A stretch of DNA of 64,000 nucleotides from Algihabitans sp965233705 (GTDB taxonomy: Bacteria > Pseudomonadota > Alphaproteobacteria > Kiloniellales > DSM-21159). Shown one piece after another: positions 30,946-39,202 of this stretch. Each line of letters starts with the position of its first letter. The first letter of the stretch is position 1. Under the pieces are notes generated by a model. The model was not told where the DNA came from. It saw only the letters and a program-made list of their open reading frames with translations, and ran no database searches. A program made the translations under genes and the position numbers. The DNA is taken from positions 620,001-684,000 of the forward strand of contig CBDDTF010000004.1 in assembly GCA_965233705.1 (NCBI GenBank), read 5' to 3'.

Positions 30946-31419
30946 TCAGGCGGCGCTGCGCAGGTCGGACAGGCTCTCGGCCCAGTCGGCGGCCCAGCTC
31001 TCGGCCGCGTCTTCGGCCAGGGTGCCGCTGCTGGCGTCGTGCTCGAAGGCCGCGCCCAGGCGGCGGGCGCCCAGGCGGCTGAGCAGGGCGTCGAAGCGGC
31101 GGCCGCCGAAGCAGAAGGTCTCCTTGTAGGTGCTGTCGCCCAGCGCCACCAGGCCGTAGGCCACGCCCGAAAGGTCCGGCTGGCTCTCCTCCAATGCACT
31201 GAAGAAGGCCTGGGCGTTGTCCGGCACGTCGCCCTGGCCGTAGGTCGAGGTGCAGAGCAGGAAGAGGCCCGGCTGCGCGAAGACGTCGGCGTCCAGCGCG
31301 TCCATCAGCGCGATCTTGACTTCATATCCACTGGCCTGCAGTTGGTCGCCGACGGCCTCGGCGACCATCTCCGCCGTGCCGGTCATCGTGCCGACGAGGA
31401 TCGTGATGGCGTCCGACAT
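30946..31419 (-). CDS. MioC-like short flavodoxin
   Basis: 157 aa flavodoxin fold. FMN phosphate loop GTMTGTAEMVAEAV, first FMN-stacking loop STYGQGDVPDN, second loop ALGDSTYKETFCFGGRRFD are all present. ATG 31419 is selected because AAGGAG lies 9 nt upstream; in-frame ATGs at 31440 and 31461 overlap the operator. It is the first gene of the minus-strand ligase operon, divergent from boxR. It probably carries electrons from the FprA-type reductase to BoxB in place of the BoxA ferredoxin domain (inference from context). Confidence 0.87.
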   Translation of the reverse strand: MSDAITILVGTMTGTAEMVAEAVGDQLQASGYEVKIALMDALDADVFAQPGLFLLCTSTYGQGDVPDNAQAFFSALEESQPDLSGVAYGLVALGDSTYKETFCFGGRRFDALLSRLGARRLGAAFEHDASSGTLAEDAAESWAADWAESLSDLRSAA

Positions 31420-31456
31420 CAAGCGCAGCTCCTTCTTCATGCTCGATCCGCTTCGG

Positions 31457-31518
31457 TGCACTATAATGCGTCACTTCGACCATAGGAACAATAGTGCATT
31501 ATCAAGATCTATAATGCA
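31457..31518. promoter_or_regulatory. BoxR-type operators between flavodoxin and boxR
   Basis: TGCACTATAATGCG (31457-31470, TGCA-N6-TGCG) lies near the flavodoxin start. TGCATTAT-N8-ATAATGCA (31495-31518) is a perfect 8-bp inverted repeat before boxR. The arrangement fits autorepression by BoxR plus control of the ligase operon. Confidence 0.75.
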
Positions 31519-31541
31519 GCAGATTTCGGCGGGCAGCTAGC

Positions 31542-32471
31542 ATGACGAGACGCAACGCAGCCAAGGGCCAGCTCCACGTGCCGCGGGCCGAGGAGACGGC
31601 CTTTCTCGAGGCGCTGGGGCAGCGCGTGCGCACGGCGCGTGCCAAGCGGGGCATGTCGCGCAAGATCCTGTCCCAGGCGTCGGGTGTTTCGGAGCGCTAT
31701 CTGGCGCAGTTGGAGGGCGGCCAGGGCAACATCTCCATCGTGCTGCTGCGCCAGGTGGCCGAGGCGATGAGCCTGCCGGTCACCGAGCTGGTGGCCGAGG
31801 GGCCGGAGCGGCCGGTCGACCTGCTGCTGGTGATGCAGCTCCTCGAGCGCCTCTCGCCGGAGGAGCTGGCCAAGGCGCGCCGCCTGCTGGTGCAGCACTT
31901 CGGACTGTCGGGCGCCCGCGAGGCGCGCGAGCGGGTGGCCTTGGTCGGCCTGCGCGGCGCCGGCAAGTCGACCCTCGGCCGCGGCCTGGCGGAACGGATG
32001 AACGTGCCCTTCATCGAGCTCGACCGCGAGATCGAGCGACAGAGCGGGATGGCGCTGAGTGAGATCTTCGCGCTCTACGGCCAGGGCGGCTACCGCCGGC
32101 AGGAGCGGCGCTGCCTGGAAAGCGTGGTCAAGCAGCATGCCCGCGCCGTGATCGCCACCGGCGGCAGCCTGGTGACCGAGGCGGCGACCTACGAGCTGCT
32201 GCTCTCGGCCTGCTTCACCGTCTGGGTGCGGGCCCGCCCGGAGGAGCACATGGGGCGGGTGATCGCCCAGGGCGACTACCGCCCGATGGCCGACAACAGC
32301 GAGGCGATGGCGGATCTCAAGGCGATCCTGACCGCCCGCACGCCGCTCTACTCCAAGGCCGACCTGGCGATCGACACGGCCGGCAAGGGCGCGCAGGAGA
32401 GCCTGGACGAGCTGGTCGCCGCCCTTGGCGTCGCCGCGGTGCAGGGCGCGGAGCCTTCGAGCAGCGTGTGA
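31542..32471 (+). CDS. boxR: BoxR/BzdR-type regulator: HTH_3 domain fused to shikimate-kinase-like domain
   Basis: 309 aa. N-terminal Xre-type HTH (LGQRVRTARAKRGMSRKILSQASGVSERYLAQLEGGQGN), a short linker, then a shikimate-kinase-like domain with P-loop LVGLRGAGKSTLG, LDREIERQSGMALSEIFALYGQ, and VIATGGSLVTE. In known BoxR/BzdR, the kinase-like domain senses benzoyl-CoA and the HTH represses box/bzd promoters until it binds. It stands divergent from the flavodoxin-to-MBL operon. Confidence 0.95.
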   Translation: MTRRNAAKGQLHVPRAEETAFLEALGQRVRTARAKRGMSRKILSQASGVSERYLAQLEGGQGNISIVLLRQVAEAMSLPVTELVAEGPERPVDLLLVMQLLERLSPEELAKARRLLVQHFGLSGAREARERVALVGLRGAGKSTLGRGLAERMNVPFIELDREIERQSGMALSEIFALYGQGGYRRQERRCLESVVKQHARAVIATGGSLVTEAATYELLLSACFTVWVRARPEEHMGRVIAQGDYRPMADNSEAMADLKAILTARTPLYSKADLAIDTAGKGAQESLDELVAALGVAAVQGAEPSSSV

Positions 32472-32605
32472 TCGTCTGGAACCGCTCCCGCGGGGCCGCC
32501 GATCACAAGACACCGGCACCCCCTCACAGGGGGAGAGGGAGGTTTCGCGACCGTCCGGACCCGCCGCAGCGCGTCCGAACGGTCGCAAATCACTTCAGGC
32601 GGGCG
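32472..32605. repeat. Palindromic intergenic element(s) at the boxR/arcC convergent junction
   Basis: Contains the GATCGTCTGGAACC...GCCGATCACAAGACACCGG module and the GGTTTCGCGACCGTCC...GAACGGTCGCAAATCACTT module, separated by CCCCCTCACAGGGGGAGAG. It could also terminate transcription from both sides. Confidence 0.75.
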
Positions 32606-32659
32606 GGCGGCCGGGATCGGCGTCCGTGAGGCCGGCCCGCCCGGCGGCCAGGCCGCAGC

Positions 32660-33589
32660 TCAGGCCAGTTCCACCCCCTCGGCCTGCGGCGTCACCAGGG
32701 TGCCGGCGCGGCCTTCCAGAATGGCGCCGGCGTCGGCCAGGCGGCCGATCCCGGCCGGGCAGCCGGTCGCCTCGACGAAGGCGCAGGCGGCCTCCACCTT
32801 CGGCCCCATCGACCCCGCCGGGAAGGGCAGGGCGCGCAGGGCCTGGGGGGTGGCGCGGCGGATCTCGCGCTGCTCCGGGCTGTCCCAGTCGCGGTAGACG
32901 GCGGTCACGTCGGTCAGCATCAGGAAGGCCTGGGCCCCAACCTCGCGGGCCAGCAGGCCGCTGGCGCGGTCCTTGTCGATCACCGCCTCGACGCCGTGCA
33001 GCCGTCCCTCGGCGTCATAGGCCGTGGGAATGCCGCCGCCGCCGGTGCAGATCACCACCGTGCCCTTGTCCAGCAGCCACTGCACCGGGCGCACCTGGAA
33101 GATCCGCTGCGGCTCGGGCGAGGCGACGACGCGGCGCCAGTGCTTGCCGTCGGGCTTGATGCTCCAGCCCTTCTCGGCGGCCAGGCGCTCGGCCTCGGCC
33201 TGTTCGTAGACCGGGCCGACGAACTTGCTGGGCGCGGCGAAGGCCGGGTCGGCCGGGTCGACCTCGACCATGGTCAGCAGGGTCGCCAGGGCGGTGTCGC
33301 CCGGCAGCAGGTTGCCCAGCTCCTGCTCGATCATGTAGCCGATCATCCCCTCGGTCTCGGCGCCCAGCACGTCGAGGGGATAGGTCTCGACCTGCTGGTA
33401 GGCCGCGCCCTGCAGGGCCAGCAGGCCGACCTGCGGGCCGTTGCCGTGCGAGACCACCAGTTCGTGCGCCGCGGCCAGCGGCGCCAGGGCCGCCGCCGCG
33501 GTGCGCACGTTGCGCCGCTGCACCTCGGCGGTCATCGGCTCGCCGCGCTGCAGCAGGGCGTTGCCGCCCAGGGCCACCACCAGACGCAT
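32660..33589 (-). CDS. arcC: Carbamate kinase
   Basis: 309 aa. RLVVALGGNALLQRGEP, VSHGNGPQVGLLALQ, VDPADPAFAAPSKFVGPVY, VICTGGGGIPTAYDAEGRLHGVEAVIDKD and SMGPKVEAACAFVEATG are the standard carbamate-kinase blocks. It makes ATP from carbamoyl phosphate and ADP in arginine fermentation. Start is 3 bp after the arcB stop. It is the last gene of the arginine deiminase operon. Confidence 0.95.
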   Translation of the reverse strand: MRLVVALGGNALLQRGEPMTAEVQRRNVRTAAAALAPLAAAHELVVSHGNGPQVGLLALQGAAYQQVETYPLDVLGAETEGMIGYMIEQELGNLLPGDTALATLLTMVEVDPADPAFAAPSKFVGPVYEQAEAERLAAEKGWSIKPDGKHWRRVVASPEPQRIFQVRPVQWLLDKGTVVICTGGGGIPTAYDAEGRLHGVEAVIDKDRASGLLAREVGAQAFLMLTDVTAVYRDWDSPEQREIRRATPQALRALPFPAGSMGPKVEAACAFVEATGCPAGIGRLADAGAILEGRAGTLVTPQAEGVELA

Positions 33590-33592
33590 GGC

Positions 33593-34594
33593 TCAGCTCC
33601 CGATCGTCGCGACCAGCAGGGCCTTGATGGTGTGCATGCGGTTCTCCGCCTGGTCGAAGACCACCGAGGCCTCGGACTCGAAGACCTCGTCGGTCACCTC
33701 CATGCAGTCGATGCCGTAGGTCTCCTGAATCTGCCGCCCGACCTCGGTCTCGGCGTTGTGGAAGGAGGGCAGGCAGTGCAGGAACTTGGCGTGGGGGTTG
33801 CCGGTCGCCGCCATCACCTCGCGGGTGACCCGGTAGGGGGTGAGCAGCTCGATCCGCTCGGCCCAGACGCTCTCCGGCTCGCCCATCGACACCCAGACGT
33901 CGGTGGTGACGTAGTCGCAGCCGCGCACCGCCTCGGCCACGTCCTCGGTGAAGACGATCTCGGCGCCGGTCTCGGCGGCGATCGCGCGGCAGCGCTCGAC
34001 CAGCTCGCCGGAGGGCCAGAGCGGCTTGGGTGCGGCGATGCGCAGGTTCAGGCCGACCTTGGCGGCGCCCACCAGGTAGGAGTCGCCCATGTTGCTGCGC
34101 GCGTCGCCCAGGTAGCAGAAGGTGACGTCCGACAGGTGCTTGTGGGTGAACTCCCGCATGGTCAGGAAGTCGGCCAGGATCTGGGTCGGGTGGAACTCGT
34201 CCGTCAGGCCGTTGTAGACCGGCACGCCGGCGTGGGCGGCCAGCTCCTCGGCCTCGCGCTGGGCGAAGCCGCGGTACTCGATGGCGTCGTACATGCGGCC
34301 CAGCACCCGTGCGGTGTCCTTGGCCGTCTCCTTCTTGCCGATGTGCGAGCCGGTCGGGCCGATGTAGGTGACGTTGGCGCCTTGGTCGAAGGCCGCCACC
34401 TCGAAGCCGCTGCGCGTGCGGGTCGAGGCCTTCTCGAAGATCAGGGCGATGTTCTTGCCGGTCAGCCGGGGCTGTTCGTAGCCGCCCAGCTTGGCCGCCT
34501 TCAGCTCGGCGGCCAGGCGCAGCAGGTGGCGGATCTCGTCGGGCGTGAAGTCGAGCAGCTTGAGGAAGCTGCGGCCGTGCAGGTTGAGGGGCAT
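33593..34594 (-). CDS. arcB: Ornithine carbamoyltransferase, catabolic type
   Basis: 333 aa. Carbamoyl-phosphate motif EKASTRTRSGFEVAAFDQG, PVYNGLTDEFHPTQILADF, and HCLPSFHNAETEVG with the catalytic Cys. Length and the EKASTRTRSGFE form match ArcB. It splits citrulline with phosphate to ornithine and carbamoyl phosphate. A palindromic element sits between it and arcA, unusual inside an operon. Confidence 0.95.
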   Translation of the reverse strand: MPLNLHGRSFLKLLDFTPDEIRHLLRLAAELKAAKLGGYEQPRLTGKNIALIFEKASTRTRSGFEVAAFDQGANVTYIGPTGSHIGKKETAKDTARVLGRMYDAIEYRGFAQREAEELAAHAGVPVYNGLTDEFHPTQILADFLTMREFTHKHLSDVTFCYLGDARSNMGDSYLVGAAKVGLNLRIAAPKPLWPSGELVERCRAIAAETGAEIVFTEDVAEAVRGCDYVTTDVWVSMGEPESVWAERIELLTPYRVTREVMAATGNPHAKFLHCLPSFHNAETEVGRQIQETYGIDCMEVTDEVFESEASVVFDQAENRMHTIKALLVATIGS

Positions 34595-34652
34595 GGAAGC
34601 CGTTCCTTCGGTGTCGAGGCGGATGACGGGGGCGTGGCGCTGCGGCCGCGCC

Positions 34653-34793
34653 CTAGGGCGATTTGCGACCGTATGGACCCGCGCGGCGGTTCCGGCGGAC
34701 GCGAGACATCGCTCTCCCTTTAATCTGTTAGAGCAGAGTCAGCCGGCCTGAAGGGAGCGCGTCGCGAGTCCTTCAGGCCGGCATCTGCTCTAG
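34653..34793. repeat. Two-module palindromic element between arcA and arcB, CTAG at both ends
   Basis: CTAG, hairpin AGGGCGATTTGCGACC...ACGCGAGACATCGCTCT, linker CCCTTTAATCTGT, hairpin AGAGCAGAGTCAGCCGG...GCATCTGCTCT, then CTAG. The right-hand CTAG contains the arcA stop codon. Confidence 0.88.
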
Positions 34794-36019
34794 GCTGCGG
34801 GGTCGCGCAGCACCGGGCAGGTCATGCAGTGACCGCCGCCGCGCCCGCGTCCCAGCTCGTTGCCGGCGATGGTGATCACCTCGACCCCGGCCTTGCGCAG
34901 CAGGGTGTTGGTGTAGACGTTGCGGTCGTAGGCGATGACCACGCCGGGCTCGAGAGCGACGACGTTGTTGCCGTCGTCCCACTGCTCGCGCTCCTGCTCG
35001 TAGCTGTCGCCGCCGGTCGCCACCGTGCGCAGGCTCTTCAGGCCCAGGGCGTCGGCCACCGCCGGCAGCAGGCCGCCTTGCTCCTCGGTCACCTCGATCT
35101 CGCCCTCGCGGTCGCCGGGCCGCAGGCTGAAGGCGCGGATGCGGTCGACCACCTCGGGGAAGATGTTGACCAGGTCGTGGTCGCAGTGGGTGAAGACGGT
35201 GTCCAGGTGCATGTAGGAGCGCTCGCGCGGCATGGCGCAGGCGATCACCCGCTGCGCCGCGCCCTTGGCGAAGAGGTTGCGCGCGACCAGCCCCAGGCCC
35301 TGGCGGCTGGTCCGTTCGCCCATGCCGATCAGCACTGTGCCGTTGCCGATCGGCATGATGTCGCCGCCTTCGACGGTGGCCAGGCCGTGATCGCTGTCGA
35401 CGTCCTCGCCCCACCAGATCTGGAAGTCCGCGTCGCGGAACTCCGGGTGGAACTGATAGATCGCGGCCATGTTCAGCGTCTCCTGACGCCGCGCCGGCCA
35501 GTACATCGGGTGCAGCGTGACGCCGCCGTAGACCCAGGCCGAGGGATCGCGGGTGAAGAGCTGGTTGGGCAGCGGCGGCAGCACGAAGTCGTGCGGCAGC
35601 AGCATCAGGTCGACCAGCGGCCCCGGCTTGAACGGCAGTTCGGCCAGGTTCATGCCGCCGATCAGGTGGTTGGACAGGGTCTCCGCGTCCATCTCCATCA
35701 GCGCGGCCTGCAGCTCTTCGGCCAGGCCGACGCCGACGTTCTCGGGCCGCAGGCGCCGGTCGAGCAGCCACTTGCGCGCCGCGGGGTCGCGCAGCACCTC
35801 CTCCAGCAGCTCGCGCAGGAACAGCACCTCGACGCCGTGGTGGCGCATGACGTCGACGAAGGCGTGATGCTCGACGCGGGCCTGCTTGACCCAGATGACG
35901 TCGTCGAACAGCAGGGCCTCGCGGTTGGAGGGGGTGAGACGGCTGAGCGCCAGGCCCGGGCGATGCACGATCACCTTGCGCAGCTTGCCGATCTCCGAAT
36001 GAACGCCATAGCGTGCCAT
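34790..36019 (-). CDS. arcA: Arginine deiminase
   Basis: 409 aa. GVHSEIGKLRKVIVHRPG, LFTRDPSAWVYGGVTLHPM, a TVEGGDIMPIGNGTVLIGMGERTS block, MHLDTVFTHCDHD and C-terminal GRGRGGGHCMTCPVLRDP with the nucleophile Cys near residue 398 mark ArcA. It hydrolyses arginine to citrulline and ammonia. A good AAGGAGTGTCGCA site precedes the ATG. It lies 94 bp after the transporter gene. The TAG stop is embedded in the adjacent palindromic element. Confidence 0.96.
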   Translation of the reverse strand: MARYGVHSEIGKLRKVIVHRPGLALSRLTPSNREALLFDDVIWVKQARVEHHAFVDVMRHHGVEVLFLRELLEEVLRDPAARKWLLDRRLRPENVGVGLAEELQAALMEMDAETLSNHLIGGMNLAELPFKPGPLVDLMLLPHDFVLPPLPNQLFTRDPSAWVYGGVTLHPMYWPARRQETLNMAAIYQFHPEFRDADFQIWWGEDVDSDHGLATVEGGDIMPIGNGTVLIGMGERTSRQGLGLVARNLFAKGAAQRVIACAMPRERSYMHLDTVFTHCDHDLVNIFPEVVDRIRAFSLRPGDREGEIEVTEEQGGLLPAVADALGLKSLRTVATGGDSYEQEREQWDDGNNVVALEPGVVIAYDRNVYTNTLLRKAGVEVITIAGNELGRGRGGGHCMTCPVLRDPAA

Positions 36020-36113
36020 TGCGACACTCCTTCGGTCAGGGACTTGGCCTTCGAGTCGGGGACTTGGCCGTGAGTCGGGGGGGGGGTGAGTCAGGGACTT
36101 GCGAGGGGCCGGG
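36020..36113 (-). repeat. Short degenerate direct repeats between transporter and arcA
   Basis: Several copies of GTC(A/G)GGGACTTGG-like units in 94 bp, just upstream of the arcA ribosome site. Confidence 0.55.
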
Positions 36114-37553
36114 TCAGGCCAGGGCCGCGCCGAGGCTAAGCCCGCCCATGATGATCAGCGTCAGGATCACCAGCAGCGGCCACATGAACTTCAGCCAGCG
36201 TTCGTAGGGCACCCGGCCGAGCGCGATGCCGCCCATGACCACGGCGAAGGTGGGGTTGACCAGGTTGACCAGGCCGCTGGCGGACTGGAAGGCAGTCACC
36301 GCGAGCTCGCGCCCGACCCCGGCGAACTCCGACAGCGGCGCCAGGATCGGCATGCTCAGCACGGCCAGGCCGGAGGAGGAGGGCACGAAGAAGGAGAGCA
36401 CGACCTCCAGCCAGTAGATGGCGTTGATGAAGGCGATGGTCGGCAGCCCCTCGACCGCCTGCTCGGACCAGAACAGGATCGTGTCGGTGATCCGGCCGGA
36501 GTCCATCACCACGACGATGCCGCGGGCCACGCCGATGATCAGCGCCACGCCGAGGAGCTCGCGGGCGCCGTCGACGAAGGTGTCGGTGAACTCGTGCTCG
36601 CCCATGCGCGCGATCAGCCCGATCAGGATGGCCGAGGCGAGGAAGAGCCCGGCCATGCGCGCCATCCACCAGCCGCCGGCCGACACGCCCCAGATCATCA
36701 CCGCGAAGGTCAGGGCGAAGATGATCAGGATCACCTTGTGCTTCGGCGTGAAGGCGAGATCCTGCTCGGCCGGGTGGCCGCCGCGCAGGAAGTGGCGCTC
36801 GTTCGCCTCGCGGCGGTCGGCGACGATCGAGGCGCTGGGGTCGCGCTTGACCCGCTCGGCGTAGCGCATGACGAAGATCACGCAGGCCAGCCAGCCCAGG
36901 CCGAGCAGGGCGGCGCGCAGCCAGATGCCGTCGGTGAAGGGAATCCCGGCGGCGTCCGAGGCGATCACCGTGGCGAAGGGGTTGATCGTCGAGCCGAGCA
37001 CGCCGACCCCGGCGCCGACCAGGATCACCGCCACGCCGGTCACGGCGTCATAGCCGGCGGCGATCATCACCGGGATGATGATGGTGTAGAAGGCCAGGGT
37101 CTCCTCGGCCATGCCGTAGGTCGTGCCGCCGGCCGCGAAGAGCGCCATCAGCACCGGGATCATCCACTTCTCGTGCCCCTTGAGCGCACGCATCGCCGAG
37201 GCGATGCCGGCGTTGATGGCGCCGGTGTGGGTGACCACGCCGATGAAGCCGCCCAGCACCAGCACGAAGAGCGCCACGTCGATGGCGTTGGCCGCATAGC
37301 TGTCGGGGTCGTAGAAGCCGGCGATCGGCGCCAGGATGATGTCGACCAGGCCCTGGGGCGCCGGCTCCACCTGCTGGTAGGTGCCCGGCACCGGTACCTC
37401 GCGCTCCAGCGCCTCGCTGTAGGTCGTCTCGTACTGCCCGGCCGGGATCACCCAGGTCAGCCCGGCGACCAGGATGATCAGGGCGAAAAGGATGGTGAAG
37501 GCGGTGGGAAACTGGAATCTCTTTTTGGGCGTTTCTGGCTCGCTGGTCGCCAT
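36114..37553 (-). CDS. YfcC-family membrane transporter, probable arginine/ornithine exchanger
   Basis: 479 aa, about 11-12 membrane segments. YfcC/C4-dicarboxylate-anaerobic-carrier-like blocks are visible: FTILFALIILVAGLTWVIPAGQY, GGFIGVVTHTGAINAGI, AAGGTTYGMAEETLAFY, GAGVGVLGSTINPFATVIASDAAGI, FFVPSSSGLAVLSMPILAPL and GLVNLVNPTFAVVMGGIALG. It heads the arc operon, so arginine/ornithine antiport like ArcD is likely, though it is not homologous to classical APC-type ArcD. Start ATG 37553; a GAGGGGAGG ribosome site is upstream. Confidence 0.85.
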   Translation of the reverse strand: MATSEPETPKKRFQFPTAFTILFALIILVAGLTWVIPAGQYETTYSEALEREVPVPGTYQQVEPAPQGLVDIILAPIAGFYDPDSYAANAIDVALFVLVLGGFIGVVTHTGAINAGIASAMRALKGHEKWMIPVLMALFAAGGTTYGMAEETLAFYTIIIPVMIAAGYDAVTGVAVILVGAGVGVLGSTINPFATVIASDAAGIPFTDGIWLRAALLGLGWLACVIFVMRYAERVKRDPSASIVADRREANERHFLRGGHPAEQDLAFTPKHKVILIIFALTFAVMIWGVSAGGWWMARMAGLFLASAILIGLIARMGEHEFTDTFVDGARELLGVALIIGVARGIVVVMDSGRITDTILFWSEQAVEGLPTIAFINAIYWLEVVLSFFVPSSSGLAVLSMPILAPLSEFAGVGRELAVTAFQSASGLVNLVNPTFAVVMGGIALGRVPYERWLKFMWPLLVILTLIIMGGLSLGAALA

Positions 37554-37715
37554 GCCGACCTCCCCTCAGTCTGTCGTTGTGGCCCGCCACGCGAGCCGCT
37601 CTACCTGAATGCCGTCGGGGGTGCCGTCGCACGCCCGAAGCCGCGCAGCCGCCGGGACCGTCCTGGTTCCGGGGGAAGCAGGGTCGGCGAATACCATTCT
37701 GTGCGGCCGCGGCCA

Positions 37716-37729
37716 TTGAGCTGTGTCAG
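37716..37729 (-). promoter_or_regulatory. Weak FNR/Anr-like site
   Basis: TTGAG-CTGT-GTCAG matches 7 of 10 positions of TTGAT-N4-ATCAA, 163 bp before the transporter ATG. Anaerobic control is usual for arc operons, but this match is poor. Confidence 0.25.
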
Positions 37730-37780
37730 GAGCGCGAGAAATCCTGCTGCGGTCCGGACGGTTGAGACCTTCGGGAAAAG

Positions 37781-37807
37781 AGACGGTCGCCGGCGGCCCG
37801 CGTTACG
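37781..37807 (-). promoter_or_regulatory. ECF-type promoter, minus strand, facing the arc operon
   Basis: Reading the complement: CGTAACGC at -35 and CGTCT at -10, with exactly 16 nt between GTAAC and CGTCT. It is the same layout as the copies at 38674 and 41008. Confidence 0.6.
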
Positions 37808-37902
37808 CCGCAGCGCCGGCGCAGCAGCCTCGGGCGGCTTGACTTGCCGCGCTGGCAGGCTGGCGGGATGAGCGGTCGGCGGCACGGGACGGGGGCGTGC
37901 GC

Positions 37903-37992
37903 GACGGCCACACGAGCGACGGCCATACGAGCGCCGGCCACACGAGCGCCGGATTCGTGAGCGGCGGGGACATGAGCGGCGGGATTATGAGC
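37903..37992 (+). repeat. 15-bp tandem repeat running through the sigma-1 start region
   Basis: Six units (GGCCACACGAGCGCC-like) read as DGHTS, DGHTS, AGHTS, AGFVS, GGDMS, GGIMS. The last two each provide an ATG. Confidence 0.82.
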
Positions 37993-38595
37993 GAAGGGGA
38001 GCCAGACGAAGCGACCGGCGGCCCGGACGACCACGCGGTCCAGGCCGTGCTGGTCGAGGTCCAGCGCGACCTGCTGCGCTTTCTGGTCGGGCGCCTGGGC
38101 AACCGCGACGAGGCCCTCGACGTGCTTCACGAGTTCTACGTCCGGGTGCTGACCCGCCTCGGCGACCTGCGCGAGAGCGACAAGCTCCGGGCCTGGATGC
38201 GGCGGGTGCTGGCGACAACCCTGGTCGATCACTATCGCGCCCAGGGCCGGCGCCGGCGCTCCGAGGCCGAATATGGCGAGCTGCAGGCGAGCGGCCTGCT
38301 GGGCAGCGACGACGACACGCTGGACGGCGTGATCTGTGCGTGTCTCTACAAGCTGTTGCCGACCCTCAAGCCGTCCGATGCCGACCTGATCTGGCGCCTC
38401 GACCTGGTCGGCGAAGCGCGCGCCGAGGTCGCGGCCCTGCTGGGGATCACGGAGGGCAACCTGCGGGTGCGCCTGCACCGGGCGCGCCAGGCACTGCGCC
38501 GGCGGCTGGAGGAGACCTGCCGGAGCTGTCCCGTCCACGGCTTCCTCGACTGCGACTGCCCCGACGAAACCCGGCTGCGCGCCGGCCTGGGCTGA
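37972..38595 (+). CDS. CorE-like (metal-responsive, Cys-rich) ECF sigma factor 1
   Basis: 207 aa. Sigma2 region: RDLLRFLVGRLGNRDEALDVLHEFYVRVLTR and KLRAWMRRVLATTLVDHYRAQGRRRR. Sigma4 region: VAALLGITEGNLRVRLHRARQALRRRLE. The linker holds a CxC (GVICACLYK), and the C-terminus is Cys-rich (ETCRSCPVHGFLDCDC). This CxC plus Cys tail is the hallmark of CorE-type sigma factors, whose activity depends on copper or cadmium binding and which lack an anti-sigma. ATG 37972 or 37987 is the likely start. GTG 37897 would add six DGHTS/AGHTS-type units from a 15-bp repeat. A promoter of matching type lies 79 bp after the stop. Confidence 0.87.
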   Translation: MSGGIMSEGEPDEATGGPDDHAVQAVLVEVQRDLLRFLVGRLGNRDEALDVLHEFYVRVLTRLGDLRESDKLRAWMRRVLATTLVDHYRAQGRRRRSEAEYGELQASGLLGSDDDTLDGVICACLYKLLPTLKPSDADLIWRLDLVGEARAEVAALLGITEGNLRVRLHRARQALRRRLEETCRSCPVHGFLDCDCPDETRLRAGLG

Positions 38596-38673
38596 GGCCT
38601 GGGCCGAGGCCTGGACTGAGGCCGGCCAGGGCCCTCCGCGCGGCCTTCGCCCGAACCGCTCCACGGGCCGGGC

Positions 38674-38700
38674 TGTAACGCCCGGCGGCTCGGCGCGTCT
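38674..38700 (+). promoter_or_regulatory. ECF-type promoter before the YHS/DUF5676 genes
   Basis: TGTAACGC (-35) and CGTCT (-10), with 16 nt between GTAAC and CGTCT. Transcription would start near 38706 with a ~145-nt leader. Identical boxes and spacing are found at 41008-41034. Confidence 0.75.
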
Positions 38701-38731
38701 GAGAGACTGTCAGGTGCAGCGCAGCCTGGCC

Positions 38732-38792
38732 GATCTCCGGGGGCCGTTCCGACGGATGGCAGCGCAGTCTCCAGGCCCGGCCCCCGGAGGTC
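38732..38792 (+). other. Long leader hairpin between ECF promoter and YHS gene
   Basis: GATCTCCGGGGGCCG (38732-38746) pairs with 38778-38792 over 15 bp with a single G-U wobble; the loop is 31 nt. It is not followed by a T-run, so it is not a simple terminator. It may regulate or stabilise the leader RNA. Confidence 0.65.
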
Positions 38793-38848
38793 TACTGCGG
38801 AGGCGTGCGGCACCGGGCCGCGATGTCTCTTCGGCTTGGGAGGCACCC

Positions 38849-39202
38849 ATGAGCACGCTCCTCTACTTCCTGCTTTGGCTGCTGGTCATCTTCCTGCTGA
38901 TCCGCTTCGGCTGCGGCGCCCATCGCCTGCGTCAGAGCTACCCCCAGGCCTGGCGCGACGGGGGCGCGGCCCAGGCGGGCGGAGAGGGGAGAGAGATGAG
39001 GTGGATCGCGCCCGCGCGGGACCGGGATCCGGTCTGCGGCCAAACGGTGCGGCCGGAGCGGGCCCGATCCAACGTGCACGACGGACAGGTCCATTACTTC
39101 TGCTCGCGGGAGTGCCGCGAGCGCTTCGAGGCTGCGCCGCACCTCTACCTCGCCCCCGAGGCGCCGCTTCCTCCCGCCAGATTGGAGCGCAGCCATGGCT
39201 GA
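38849..39202 (+). CDS. Membrane-anchored YHS-domain metal-binding protein
   Basis: 117 aa. N-terminal membrane anchor (TLLYFLLWLLVIFLLIRFGCG) is followed by a YHS domain: DRDPVCGQTVRPERA, VHYFCSRECRERFEAAPHLYL, with the three Cys and terminal Phe/Tyr of the family. YHS domains bind Cu/heavy metals and occur in CopA-type exporters. ATG 38849 follows GGGAGGCACCC. It overlaps the DUF5676 gene by 8 bp. Probably co-regulated with the copper genes through the ECF promoter. Confidence 0.85.
   Translation: MSTLLYFLLWLLVIFLLIRFGCGAHRLRQSYPQAWRDGGAAQAGGEGREMRWIAPARDRDPVCGQTVRPERARSNVHDGQVHYFCSRECRERFEAAPHLYLAPEAPLPPARLERSHG

Larger units (their letters stand above)
37554..37971. other. Divergent promoter region between arc operon and ECF sigma gene
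   Basis: A 418-bp region without a convincing gene. It carries an FNR-like sequence, a minus-strand ECF-type promoter and the 15-bp repeats (from 37903) that lead into the sigma gene. Confidence 0.5.

Noticed and set aside
36099..37871. Plus-strand 590-codon open frame opposite the YfcC-type transporter
   Set aside because: Asp/His/Gln-rich shadow of hydrophobic codons on the other strand.
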